Notes under the pieces: model-generated | Seen by the model: the letters and a program-made list of their open reading frames with translations, nothing else | What the model was told of the DNA's origin: nothing | Databases searched by the model: none | Made by a program: the position numbers and the translations under genes | Assembly (NCBI RefSeq): GCF_007827795.1 | Contig: NZ_VITI01000001.1 | Coordinates: 62,001 to 126,000 of the forward strand | DNA from: Azospirillum brasilense | Lineage (GTDB): Bacteria; Pseudomonadota; Alphaproteobacteria; Azospirillales; Azospirillaceae | Direction of reading: 5' to 3' | Length of the DNA stretch: 64,000 nt | Part shown: piece by piece, positions 8,206-16,859 of the stretch | Layout: the number at the start of each line of letters is the position of its first letter | Numbering within the stretch: position 1 is the first letter of the stretch

Positions 8206-9645
8206 ATGAGCCTGTCCGTGAACGAAGGCGTCGACGTCAAGGGTCTCGTCGACAAGGTTCTCGAAGCGTATCCCGAGAAGTCCCGCAAGCGCCGCGCCAA
8301 GCACCTGAACGTGCTGGAGGCCGAGGCGAAGGACTGCGGCGTCAAGTCGAACATCAAGTCGATCCCCGGTGTGATGACCATCCGTGGTTGCGCCTACGCC
8401 GGTTCCAAGGGCGTGGTGTGGGGTCCGATCAAGGACATGATCCACATCTCCCACGGCCCGGTCGGCTGCGGCTACTACTCCTGGTCCGGCCGCCGCAACT
8501 ACTATGTCGGCGACACCGGCGTGGACAGCTGGGGCACGATGCACTTCACCTCCGACTTCCAGGAGAAGGACATCGTCTTCGGCGGCGACAAGAAGCTGCA
8601 CAAGGTGATCGAGGAGATCAACGAGCTGTTCCCGCTCGTCAACGGCATCTCCATCCAGTCCGAGTGCCCGATCGGCCTGATCGGCGACGACATCGAGGCG
8701 GTCGCCCGCGCCAAGTCGGAAGAGCTGGGCAAGCCGGTCGTTCCGGTCCGTTGCGAAGGCTTCCGCGGCGTCTCCCAGTCGCTGGGCCACCACATCGCCA
8801 ATGACGTCATCCGCGACTGGATCTTCGAGAAGACCGAGCCGAAGGAAGGCTTCGTCTCCACCCCGTACGACGTCACCATCATCGGTGACTACAACATCGG
8901 TGGCGACGCCTGGGCCAGCCGCATCCTGCTGGAAGAGATCGGCCTGCGCGTGATCGCCCAGTGGTCGGGCGACGGCACGCTCGCCGAGCTGGAGAACACG
9001 CCGAAGGCGAAGGTGAACCTCATCCACTGCTACCGCTCGATGAACTACATCGCGCGCCACATGGAAGAGAAGTTCGGTATTCCGTGGATGGAGTACAACT
9101 TCTTCGGCCCGTCGCAGATCGCCGAGTCCCTGCGCAAGATCGCCGCTCTCTTCGATGACACCATCAAGGAGAACGCGGAGAAGGTCATCGCCAAGTACCA
9201 GCCGATGGTCGACGCCGTCATCGCCAAGTTCAAGCCGCGGCTCGAAGGCAAGAAGGTGATGATCTACGTCGGCGGCCTGCGTCCGCGCCACGTGGTCGAC
9301 GCCTACCATGACCTGGGCATGGAGATCGTCGGCACGGGTTACGAGTTCGCCCACAACGACGACTATCAGCGCACCCAGCACTACGTGAAGGAAGGCACGC
9401 TGATCTACGACGACGTCACCGCCTTCGAACTGGAGAAGTTCGTCGAGGTGATGCGTCCGGACCTCGTCGCCTCGGGCATCAAGGAAAAGTACGTCTTCCA
9501 GAAGATGGGCCTGCCCTTCCGCCAGATGCACTCCTGGGATTACTCGGGTCCGTATCACGGCTACGACGGCTTCGCGATCTTCGCCCGCGACATGGATCTG
9601 GCCATCAACAACCCCGTCTGGGGCATCATGAAGGCTCCGTTCTAA
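8206..9645 (+). CDS. nifD: Nitrogenase molybdenum-iron protein alpha chain
   Basis: This is the alpha subunit of dinitrogenase, where N2 is reduced at the FeMo-cofactor. At 479 residues it has Cys62, Cys88 and Cys154 for the P-cluster, Cys275 and His442 for the FeMo-cofactor, and QSLGHH with His195, all at the positions known from Azotobacter NifD. The start at 8206 ([10 protein letters not shown]) follows AGGAG with nine bases between; upstream in-frame ATGs at 8188 and 8125 would add residues not seen in the family. It is 30 bases ahead of nifK and should be translated from the same message. Confidence 0.99.
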   Translation: MSLSVNEGVDVKGLVDKVLEAYPEKSRKRRAKHLNVLEAEAKDCGVKSNIKSIPGVMTIRGCAYAGSKGVVWGPIKDMIHISHGPVGCGYYSWSGRRNYYVGDTGVDSWGTMHFTSDFQEKDIVFGGDKKLHKVIEEINELFPLVNGISIQSECPIGLIGDDIEAVARAKSEELGKPVVPVRCEGFRGVSQSLGHHIANDVIRDWIFEKTEPKEGFVSTPYDVTIIGDYNIGGDAWASRILLEEIGLRVIAQWSGDGTLAELENTPKAKVNLIHCYRSMNYIARHMEEKFGIPWMEYNFFGPSQIAESLRKIAALFDDTIKENAEKVIAKYQPMVDAVIAKFKPRLEGKKVMIYVGGLRPRHVVDAYHDLGMEIVGTGYEFAHNDDYQRTQHYVKEGTLIYDDVTAFELEKFVEVMRPDLVASGIKEKYVFQKMGLPFRQMHSWDYSGPYHGYDGFAIFARDMDLAINNPVWGIMKAPF

Positions 9646-9675
9646 AGCGGCCTCTGGAAGATAGGAGTAATGAGC

Positions 9676-11235
9676 ATGTCCCACCCCGTTTCCCAGAGCG
9701 CCGACAAGGTCATCGACCACTTCACGCTCTTCCGTCAGCCCGAATACAAGGAGCTGTTCGAGCGCAAGAAGACGGAGTTCGAGTACGGCCACTCCGACGA
9801 AGAGGTCGCCCGGGTTTCCGCGTGGACCAAGACGGAAGAGTACAAGGAAAAGAACTTCGCCCGTGAGGCGGTCGTCATCAACCCGACGAAGGCCTGCCAG
9901 CCGATCGGCGCGATGTTCGCGGCCCAGGGCTTCGAGGGCACCCTGCCCTTCGTCCATGGTTCGCAGGGCTGCGTCGCCTACTACCGCACGCACCTCACCC
10001 GCCACTTCAAGGAGCCGAACTCCGCGGTCTCCTCGTCGATGACGGAAGACGCGGCGGTGTTCGGCGGCCTGAACAACATGATCGACGGCCTGGCCAACGC
10101 CTACGCGCTGTACAAGCCGAAGATGATCGCCGTGATGACCACCTGCATGGCGGAAGTCATCGGCGACGACCTGTCCGGCTTCATCAGCAACGCGAAGAAC
10201 AAGGAAAGCGTCCCGGCGGATTTCCCGGTTCCCTTCGCCCACACCCCGGCCTTCGTCGGCAGCCACATCGTCGGCTACGACAACATGATCAAGGGCGTCC
10301 TGACCCACTTCTGGGGCACGTCGGAGAACTTCGACACCCCGAAGAACGAGACGATCAACCTGATCCCGGGCTTCGACGGCTTCGCGGTCGGCAACAACCG
10401 CGAGCTGAAGCGCATCGCCGGCCTGTTCGGCATCCAGCTGACCATCCTGTCGGACGTGTCGGACAACTTCGACACCCCGGCCGACGGCGAGTACCGCATG
10501 TATGACGGCGGCACCCCGCTGGAGGCCACGAAGGAGGCCGTCCACGCCAAGGCCACCATCTCCATGCAGGAATACTGCACCCCGCAGTCCCTGCAGTTCA
10601 TCAAGGAGAAGGGCCAGCAGGTCGCCAAGTACAACTACCCGATGGGCGTCACCGGCACCGACGAGCTTCTGATGAAGCTGGCCGAGCTGTCCGGCAAGCC
10701 GGTCCCGGCGGAGCTGAAGCTGGAGCGCGGCCGTCTCGTCGACGCCATCGCCGACAGCCACACCCACCTGCACGGCAAGCGCTTCGCCGTGTACGGCGAC
10801 CCGGACTTCTGCCTGGGCATGTCGAAGTTCCTGATGGAGCTGGGCGCCGAACCGGTGCACATCCTGTCCACCTCCGGCTCGAAGAAGTGGGAGAAGCAGG
10901 TTCAGAAGGTGCTCGACGGCTCGCCGTTCGGCAAGTCCGGCAAGGCCTACGGCGGCAAGGACCTCTGGCACCTGCGCTCGCTGCTGTTCACCGACAAGGT
11001 CGACTACATCATCGGCAACAGCTACGGCAAGTATCTGGAGCGCGATACCAAGATCCCGCTCATCCGCCTGACCTACCCGATCTTCGACCGCCACCACCAT
11101 CACCGTTACCCGACCTGGGGCTACCAGGGCGCTCTGAACGTGCTGGTGCGCATCCTGGATCGCATCTTCGAGGATATGGACGCCAACACGAACATCGTCG
11201 GCGAGACCGACTACTCGTTCGATCTGGTGCGCTGA
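9676..11235 (+). CDS. nifK: Nitrogenase molybdenum-iron protein beta chain
   Basis: This is the beta subunit of dinitrogenase. The 519 residues carry Cys74, Cys99 and Cys157, the three P-cluster ligands, in [20 protein letters not shown] and [11 protein letters not shown]. Residues FDRHHHHR near the C-terminus belong to the conserved subunit interface. I prefer the ATG at 9676, eight bases after AGGAG; the ATG at 9670 is only two bases from it. A strong terminator follows at 11291-11326, so nifK ends the operon; I see no nifY or other nif gene directly downstream. Confidence 0.99.
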   Translation: MSHPVSQSADKVIDHFTLFRQPEYKELFERKKTEFEYGHSDEEVARVSAWTKTEEYKEKNFAREAVVINPTKACQPIGAMFAAQGFEGTLPFVHGSQGCVAYYRTHLTRHFKEPNSAVSSSMTEDAAVFGGLNNMIDGLANAYALYKPKMIAVMTTCMAEVIGDDLSGFISNAKNKESVPADFPVPFAHTPAFVGSHIVGYDNMIKGVLTHFWGTSENFDTPKNETINLIPGFDGFAVGNNRELKRIAGLFGIQLTILSDVSDNFDTPADGEYRMYDGGTPLEATKEAVHAKATISMQEYCTPQSLQFIKEKGQQVAKYNYPMGVTGTDELLMKLAELSGKPVPAELKLERGRLVDAIADSHTHLHGKRFAVYGDPDFCLGMSKFLMELGAEPVHILSTSGSKKWEKQVQKVLDGSPFGKSGKAYGGKDLWHLRSLLFTDKVDYIIGNSYGKYLERDTKIPLIRLTYPIFDRHHHHRYPTWGYQGALNVLVRILDRIFEDMDANTNIVGETDYSFDLVR

Positions 11236-11290
11236 CCTCCCCCGGCCGGCGCGGGGCCTCCATCCCCCCGCCCGACCGGCTTCCCCGGAG

Positions 11291-11326
11291 AGCCGGAGTC
11301 CACCGCGAGGTGGGCTCCGGCTTTTT
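11291..11326 (+). terminator. Rho-independent terminator of nifHDK
   Basis: AGCCGGAG pairs with CTCCGGCT, with an inner CCACC-GCGA-GGTGG stem, and a run of T follows. It lies 55 bases after the nifK stop. Confidence 0.9.
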
Positions 11327-11389
11327 CCGTTTCCGGCCCGCGTCCACCGCCCCCCTGAACGCTGACAAACTTTATCCGCGTTTTCCGGC

Positions 11390-11418
11390 TTGCGTTCGTA
11401 AACGCGGACTGATACGGT
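11390..11418 (+). promoter_or_regulatory. Candidate sigma-70 promoter for the Rrf2 gene
   Basis: TTGCGT (11390-11395) and TACGGT (11413-11418) are 17 bases apart, 34 bases before the Rrf2-family start codon. The -10 element is imperfect, and an operator for the regulator itself might overlap it. Confidence 0.35.
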
Positions 11419-11451
11419 CTGTGTTGTCGAGACCGTTGGACGGGCCACGCC

Positions 11452-11982
11452 ATGGCACATCTCACCGCAAGCGTCGAATACGGCATCCACTGTCTTCTCT
11501 GGCTCGTTGCCGCCGGCGACACGCCGCTGAGCAGCCGGGATCTGGCGGAGTTGCAGGGAATCTCCCCCTCCTTCCTCGCCAAGATTTTCCCGAAGCTGGA
11601 GAAGGCAGGCATCGTCACGGCCAGCGAAGGGGTGCGCGGCGGCTACCGCCTCGCCAAGGCGCCGTCGGAGATCAGCTTCCTCGCCATCGTCGACGCCATC
11701 GAGGGCGAGAAACCGCTGTTCGACTGCCAGGAAATCCGCGGCCGCTGCGCGGTCTTCGACGACAGACCGCCGGATTGGGCGACCTCCGGCGTCTGCGCCA
11801 TCCACGCCGTGATGCTGCGGGCCGAGAAGGCGATGCGCGACACGCTGGCCAAGGAAACGCTGGCCAGCGTTGGCGAGACCTTTGGACGCAAGGCCCCGCC
11901 GGAGTTCCAAGGCGACGTCCAGACCTGGATCGATGCGCGCCTCGGCGCCCGCGCCGCGTCACGGACACGGCAGACACCATAA
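11452..11982 (+). CDS. Rrf2-family transcription regulator
   Basis: The protein has 176 residues and begins with the Rrf2 winged-helix domain: ASVEYGIHCLLWLVAAGD, a helix-turn-helix around LSSRDLAELQGISPSFLAKI, and the wing VRGGYRLAKAP. Three cysteines at 92, 99 and 115 (DCQEIRGRC and SGVC) sit where IscR and NsrR bind an Fe-S cluster, so it may sense oxygen, nitric oxide or iron-sulfur status. The C-terminal tail after residue 125 is longer than in IscR. It lies directly before an NDH-2-like gene, 129 bases away, which is the obvious candidate target. The position between nifHDK and the aerotaxis receptor suggests a redox role. Confidence 0.87.
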   Translation: MAHLTASVEYGIHCLLWLVAAGDTPLSSRDLAELQGISPSFLAKIFPKLEKAGIVTASEGVRGGYRLAKAPSEISFLAIVDAIEGEKPLFDCQEIRGRCAVFDDRPPDWATSGVCAIHAVMLRAEKAMRDTLAKETLASVGETFGRKAPPEFQGDVQTWIDARLGARAASRTRQTP

Positions 11983-12111
11983 TCGGCCCGACCACGTCTC
12001 ACCCGATGCCCTGAGCTTTTCCCGGACCTCCGCCGGACGGACGGGATGGCTGCCGCGCACCCGCGCGCCAGAACGCTCGCCCTGTCCGGCTTTCAATAAG
12101 GACACACAGTC

Positions 12112-13320
12112 ATGACCCAGCAGATCGTCATCGCCGGATCCGGTTTCGCCGGATTGTGGGCCGCCCTGTCCGCCGCCCGTGCGGTGGCCCTGGCCGGCCG
12201 GGACGGCGACGTCGCGGTCACCGTCGTCTCGCCGGCACCGCAGCTCCACATCCGCCCCCGCCTCTACGAAGCGGTGCTGGAGGGCATGGCGCCGGACCTC
12301 GCGGCGCTGTTCGAGGCCGTGGGCGTCCGCCACGTCCCCGGCGTCGTGGAGGCGATCCACGCCGACCGCCGAGCGGTGGAGATCACCGGCAACGACGGCG
12401 CCCGCGTCACCCTGCCCTATGACCGCTTCGTCCTGGCCGCCGGCAGCCGCCTGTTCACCCCGGCGATCCCCGGCCTCGCCGAGCACGCCTTCAACGTCGA
12501 TCAGCTCGACAGCGCCCGCGCCCTCGACGCCCATCTGAAAGCCCTGGCCCCCCAGCCGGAAACGGCGGCGCGCAACACCGTCGTGGTCGCCGGCGGGGGC
12601 TTCACCGGCATCGAGACGGCGGCGGAGATGCCGGACCGGCTGCGCGCCATCCTGGGTCCGGACGCCAAGGTCCGCGTCGTCGTGGTCGAGCAGGCCCCCG
12701 CCATCGGCCCCGACCTCGGCCCCGTGCCGCGCCCCGTCATCGAACAGGCGCTGGCCGAATGCGGCGTGGAGATCGTCGCCGGCACGGCCGTCGCCGCCAT
12801 CGAAGCCGACGGCGTGACCACCACCACCGGCGAGCGCATCGCCGCCGCCACCGTCGTCTGGACGGCGGGCGCCCGCGCAAACCCTCTCGCCGCGCAGATC
12901 AGCGGCGAGCACGACCGGTTCGGGCGCGTCCCGGCCGATCCGTTCCTGCGGGCGGTCGGCAGCGAGGGAATCTTCGTCACCGGGGACGTGGCGCGGGCCG
13001 CCACCGACGATCTCGGCAACGTCGCCGCGATGTCCTGCCAGCACGCACTCAGCCTGGGCCGCGTCGCCGGCCACAACGCCGCGGCGGAACTGGTCGGTCT
13101 GCCCATTCACCCCTACAGCCAGCCCAAATACGTGACCTGCCTCGATCTCGGTCCGTGGGGGGCGCTGTTCACCGAAGGCTGGGACCGGCAGGTCCGGCTG
13201 ACCCGCGAGGAGGGCAAGGCGGTGAAGCGCGAGATCAACACCAAGTGGATCTACCCGCCCCAGCCGGACCGCGACGCCGTCTTCGCCATCGCCAATCCCG
13301 ACTATGTGATCGTTCCCTGA
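12112..13320 (+). CDS. NDH-2-like NAD(P)H:acceptor oxidoreductase (pyridine nucleotide-disulphide type)
   Basis: The 402-residue flavoprotein has an FAD-binding GSGFAGLWAALSAAR loop at 9-23, a second dinucleotide fold at GGGFTGIETAAEMP near 164, and IFVTGDVARA near 293, the FAD-closing motif. This architecture is that of type II NADH dehydrogenases, which oxidise NADH at the membrane without pumping protons. No transmembrane helix is visible, so attachment would be peripheral; a soluble ferredoxin reductase-like role is the alternative. It follows the Rrf2 gene. In a nitrogen fixer an uncoupled NADH dehydrogenase could help consume oxygen, which is inference. Confidence 0.8.
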   Translation: MTQQIVIAGSGFAGLWAALSAARAVALAGRDGDVAVTVVSPAPQLHIRPRLYEAVLEGMAPDLAALFEAVGVRHVPGVVEAIHADRRAVEITGNDGARVTLPYDRFVLAAGSRLFTPAIPGLAEHAFNVDQLDSARALDAHLKALAPQPETAARNTVVVAGGGFTGIETAAEMPDRLRAILGPDAKVRVVVVEQAPAIGPDLGPVPRPVIEQALAECGVEIVAGTAVAAIEADGVTTTTGERIAAATVVWTAGARANPLAAQISGEHDRFGRVPADPFLRAVGSEGIFVTGDVARAATDDLGNVAAMSCQHALSLGRVAGHNAAAELVGLPIHPYSQPKYVTCLDLGPWGALFTEGWDRQVRLTREEGKAVKREINTKWIYPPQPDRDAVFAIANPDYVIVP

Positions 13321-13758
13321 CGGTGGCCCGGCAGAGCCGCGCTCCTTGCCACCGCAGGGACGCGGCTCCGCACGCGCATTACTTCCGGTGGTGCCGATGG
13401 ACGGGGGGAGCCGGCCATTTCCGTAGACACCCACCCCATCACAGCCCGCCATGGAAGAACATCAACAGGAACAAGCCCTCCTTACCTTCACGCAATGCCA
13501 CGATATGCCTTTGGTTGAATGGTGCAAGAGTTAAGACCTTCAAGTCAAGAGCGCTTACCACCGAAAAAATACCCACAACATCAACAAAAAATTGCGATTG
13601 ATCGCCCATTGGGGAAAGGCACATATTAACGAATACAGTCACCGTCGAAGCGATACGGCACTCCAGGGCACCACATAAACATCAATTAATTGTTTTTTAT
13701 ACAAATTGCCGATAACCTCAAATGATCATTCCCTATTCGCGCCATAAGGACAATCGAC
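13321..13758. other. AT-rich intergenic region upstream of the aerotaxis receptor
   Basis: These 438 bases hold no gene I can support. A 67-codon minus-strand frame at 13439-13642 lacks a ribosome site and family features. From about 13440 the base composition turns strongly AT-rich, as does the start of the next gene, which contrasts with its neighbours. I found no TGT-N10-ACA site and no sigma-54 element, although the downstream gene lies within the nif region. Confidence 0.6.
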
Positions 13759-15246
13759 ATGCCCTTTAAAACCTTTCTAAGGCCGGCAGACACGGAAGCG
13801 ACGGAAATAACCAACGCATTAGACAAATCTAATGGCATAATTACCTTTGACACATCTGGCAACATATTGTCGGCAAATGACCAATTTCTCCGATGTATGG
13901 GATACAGCCTCGAGGATATCAAAGGGAAGCATCACCGGATATTCGTCGACCCGAATCTCCACGACAGCCTGAATTACAAGGATTTCTGGGAGCGTCTGCG
14001 CCGGGGAGAGTTCCAGTCCTCCCTGTTCAAGCGCATCGGCAAGGGCGGGCGCGAGGTCTGGATCGAGGCCTCCTACAACCCGATCAAGAACCGCCAGGGT
14101 GTCACTCACAAGGTGGTGAAAGTCTGCACGGACGTCACCGAGCGCCACCTGGAGCACATCGATCTGCGGGGCAAGGCGGAGGCCATTTCGAAGTCCCAGG
14201 CGGTGATCGAATTCACCCCCGACGGCACGGTCATCACCGCCAACGAGAATTTCCTGTCCCTGCTCGGCTACACGCTGCGCGAAATCGAAGGGCGCCACCA
14301 CAGCACCTTCGTCGATCCGGCGGAGCACGGCGGCGCGGATTACCAGGCCTTCTGGGAAAGCCTGCGGCAGGGCCGCTTCCAGGCCGCCCAGTACAAGCGG
14401 ATCGGCAAGGGCGGCCGCGTGGTGTGGATTCAGGCCTCCTACAACCCGGTCTTCGACAGCAGCAACCGGCTGAGCAAGATCGTCAAGTTCGCCACCGACA
14501 TCACCCGCCAAGTGGAACTTCTGGACCAGCTGAAGGCGCTGATCGACAACAACTTCACCGAGATCGACACGGCGCTCTCCGCCGCCGGCCGGCAGGCCGA
14601 GGACGCCGCCCAGCGCTCGGGTGCGACCCAGGGCACGGTTCAGACCGTCGCCGCCAGCGCGGAGGAACTCGCCGCGTCGGCCCGGGAGATCGCCGACAGC
14701 ATGATCCGCTCCCGTCAGGCGGCAAGCACGGCGATGGACGAGACGGGGAACGCCGACCGGGCGGCGGCACGCCTGACGGAGGTCGCCAAGGCGATGGGCG
14801 GCATCGTCGACCTGATCAGCTCCATCGCCAGCCAGATCAACCTGCTGGCGCTGAACGCCACCATCGAGGCGGCGCGGGCGGGCGAGGCCGGGCGCGGATT
14901 CGCGGTCGTCGCCAATGAGGTCAAGAATCTCGCCAACCAGTCGGCCAACGCGACCGCCCAGATCTCCAAGGAGATCGAAGGCATGCAGGCCGTCTCGTCC
15001 GACGTCGTCTCCTCGCTGGGCAACATCCGTCAGGCCACCAGCAACCTGATGGAGTTCGTCACCGTCTCCGCCGGGGCGGTGGAGGAGCAGAGCGCGGTGA
15101 CCGGCGACATGTCCACCAACATGCAGAACGCGTCGGCCTCGGTCAGCGCCGTCGACCACAACATCGGCGCCATCAACTCCGCGATCACCCAGATCGCGGC
15201 GGCGGTATCGGAAACCAAGGAAGCCGCCAAGGTGCTGGCCCGTTGA
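13759..15246 (+). CDS. aerC: Soluble double-PAS aerotaxis/energy chemoreceptor (AerC-like)
   Basis: The 495-residue protein has no membrane span. PAS domain 1 covers about 20-128 and PAS domain 2 about 140-250; both repeat a FW.SLR/RLRRG.F block (Trp77, Trp199) and a [16 protein letters not shown] block, the pattern of FAD-binding PAS domains in Aer-type sensors. The C-terminal half is a methyl-accepting signalling domain with the CheA/CheW tip [24 protein letters not shown]. brasilense AerC is a cytoplasmic receptor with two FAD-PAS domains that links aerotaxis to nitrogen fixation; length, architecture and place in the nif region match. The first 50 codons are unusually AT-rich for this genome. 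Confidence 0.88.
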   Translation: MPFKTFLRPADTEATEITNALDKSNGIITFDTSGNILSANDQFLRCMGYSLEDIKGKHHRIFVDPNLHDSLNYKDFWERLRRGEFQSSLFKRIGKGGREVWIEASYNPIKNRQGVTHKVVKVCTDVTERHLEHIDLRGKAEAISKSQAVIEFTPDGTVITANENFLSLLGYTLREIEGRHHSTFVDPAEHGGADYQAFWESLRQGRFQAAQYKRIGKGGRVVWIQASYNPVFDSSNRLSKIVKFATDITRQVELLDQLKALIDNNFTEIDTALSAAGRQAEDAAQRSGATQGTVQTVAASAEELAASAREIADSMIRSRQAASTAMDETGNADRAAARLTEVAKAMGGIVDLISSIASQINLLALNATIEAARAGEAGRGFAVVANEVKNLANQSANATAQISKEIEGMQAVSSDVVSSLGNIRQATSNLMEFVTVSAGAVEEQSAVTGDMSTNMQNASASVSAVDHNIGAINSAITQIAAAVSETKEAAKVLAR

Positions 15247-15283
15247 CGGGCGCGCGGCACGCTGCCCAGCCATCACCCCACGC

Positions 15284-15326
15284 TGTGCGATACCCGACAA
15301 AGTCCGCCATTGTCGGGTATCGCACA
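15284..15326 (+). promoter_or_regulatory. Inverted pair of NifA sites for nifE
   Basis: TGTGCGATACCCGACA (15284-15299) and TGTCGGGTATCGCACA (15311-15326) are both TGT-N10-ACA sites and are exact reverse complements, 11 bases apart. Their centres lie about 107 and 80 bp before the inferred transcription start. The first ten bases of the second site equal those of the first nifH site. Confidence 0.9.
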
Positions 15327-15371
15327 CGGGACCGCTCGACCCAACTTATTGAATGTAAACAATTCATTGTC

Positions 15372-15387
15372 TGGCACACCTCCTGCA
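15372..15387 (+). promoter_or_regulatory. Sigma-54 promoter of nifENX
   Basis: TGGCACACCTCCTGCA has GG at 15373-15374 and GC at 15385-15386, the 12-bp -24/-12 offset. Transcription should start near 15398, 53 bases before nifE. Confidence 0.9.
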
Positions 15388-15450
15388 TATGACCGACCTA
15401 CAGGCGACTGACCCACAGGCGCCGATGTCGGCCAATGGCGGGAGAAGGGC

Positions 15451-16854
15451 ATGCTCCAGGAAAAGCTCCAGGACGTCTTCAACGAGCCGGGTTGCTCCAC
15501 CAACCAAGCCAAGTCGGAGAAGGAGCGGAAGAAGGGGTGCTCCAAGGCGCTGAAGCCGGGGGCTGCCGCCGGGGGCTGTGCCTATGACGGCGCGATGATC
15601 GCGCTCCAGCCGATCGCCGACGCCGCCCACCTCGTGCACGGGCCGATCGCCTGCCTCGGCAACTCCTGGGACAACCGCGGCACCAAATCGTCGGGATCGC
15701 AGCTCTACCGCACCGGCTTCACCACGGACATGTCGGAACTCGACATCATCCACGGCGGCGAGAAGAAGCTCTACCGGGCGATCAAGGAGATCGTGCAGCA
15801 GTACGATCCGCCGGCGGTCTTCGTCTACCAGACCTGCGTCCCCGCCATGATCGGCGACGACATCGAGGCGGTCTGCAAGTTCGCCGCGAAAAAGCTGGGC
15901 AAGCCGGTGATCCCAGTGATGGCGCCGGGCTTCGTCGGGTCGAAGAACCTGGGCAACAAGCTGGCCGGCGAGACTCTGCTCGACCACGTCATCGGCACGG
16001 TGGAGCCGGAGGTCACGACCCCGACCGACATCTGCATCATCGGCGAATACAATCTGGCCGGCGAGCTGTGGCTGGTGAAGCCTCTGCTCGACGAGATCGG
16101 CATCCGCATCCTGTCCTGCATCTCCGGCGACGGGCGCTACAACGAGGTCGCCCAGGCCCACCGGGCGCGGCTGACCATGGTGGTCTGCTCGCAGGCGCTG
16201 GTGAATGTCGGGCGCAAGATGCAGGAGCGCTGGGGTATCCCCTATTTCGAAGGCTCCTTCTACGGCGTCTCGGACATGTCGGACACGCTGCGCACGATGG
16301 CGCGCATGCTGGTGGAGCGCGGCGCCGACAAGGCCATCATCGACCGCACCGAGGGCGTCATCGCCCGCGAGGAAAGCCGCGTCTGGCGGCGCCTGGAGCC
16401 ATACAAACCGCGCTTCGACGGCAAGCGCGTCCTGCTGTTCACCGGTGGCGTGAAGAGCTGGTCGATGGTCACCGCGCTGGAAGGCGCCGGGCTGACCATC
16501 GTCGGCACCTCCACCAAGAAGTCCACCAAGGAGGACAAGGAGCGCATCAAGAAGATGAAGGGCGAGGAGTTCCACCAGTGGGACGACCTGAAGCCCCGCG
16601 ACATCTACAAGATGCTGCGCGACAGCGAGGCCGACATCATGATGTCCGGCGGCCGGTCGCAGTTCATCGCGCTGAAGGCCAAGGTGCCGTGGCTCGACCT
16701 GAACCAGGAGCGCCACACCCCCTACGCGGGCTATGACGGCATCGTCAACCTGTGTGAGGAAATCGACAAGACGCTGTCCAACCCGATCTGGCGGCAGGTG
16801 CGTCTGGCCGCCCCCTGGGACTCCAAGCCGGACGTTAAGCCGGTGGGAGCGTAA
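15451..16854 (+). CDS. nifE: FeMo-cofactor scaffold protein NifE
   Basis: NifE and NifN form the scaffold on which the precursor from NifB is matured to FeMo-cofactor. The 467 residues resemble NifD. Cys43 (GGCAYDG), Cys68 (GPIACLGNSWDNRG) and Cys128 (QTCVPAMIGDD) match the P-cluster-like ligands of NifD, and EKERKKGCSK is the typical NifE N-terminus. The start at 15451 follows GGGAGAAGG. nifN starts six bases after the stop, so the two are probably translated together. It is first in the operon that runs to nifQ. Confidence 0.98.
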   Translation: MLQEKLQDVFNEPGCSTNQAKSEKERKKGCSKALKPGAAAGGCAYDGAMIALQPIADAAHLVHGPIACLGNSWDNRGTKSSGSQLYRTGFTTDMSELDIIHGGEKKLYRAIKEIVQQYDPPAVFVYQTCVPAMIGDDIEAVCKFAAKKLGKPVIPVMAPGFVGSKNLGNKLAGETLLDHVIGTVEPEVTTPTDICIIGEYNLAGELWLVKPLLDEIGIRILSCISGDGRYNEVAQAHRARLTMVVCSQALVNVGRKMQERWGIPYFEGSFYGVSDMSDTLRTMARMLVERGADKAIIDRTEGVIAREESRVWRRLEPYKPRFDGKRVLLFTGGVKSWSMVTALEGAGLTIVGTSTKKSTKEDKERIKKMKGEEFHQWDDLKPRDIYKMLRDSEADIMMSGGRSQFIALKAKVPWLDLNQERHTPYAGYDGIVNLCEEIDKTLSNPIWRQVRLAAPWDSKPDVKPVGA

Positions 16855-16859
16855 CCGCC

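Noticed and set aside
13439..13642. A 67-codon minus-strand frame in the AT-rich gap before the aerotaxis receptor
   Set aside because: No ribosome site, no family resemblance and composition like the surrounding non-coding DNA.
13321..13758. A sigma-54 promoter for the aerotaxis receptor
   Set aside because: I looked for GG/GC at a 12-bp offset and for NifA sites and found neither, so nif-type control from this gap is not supported.
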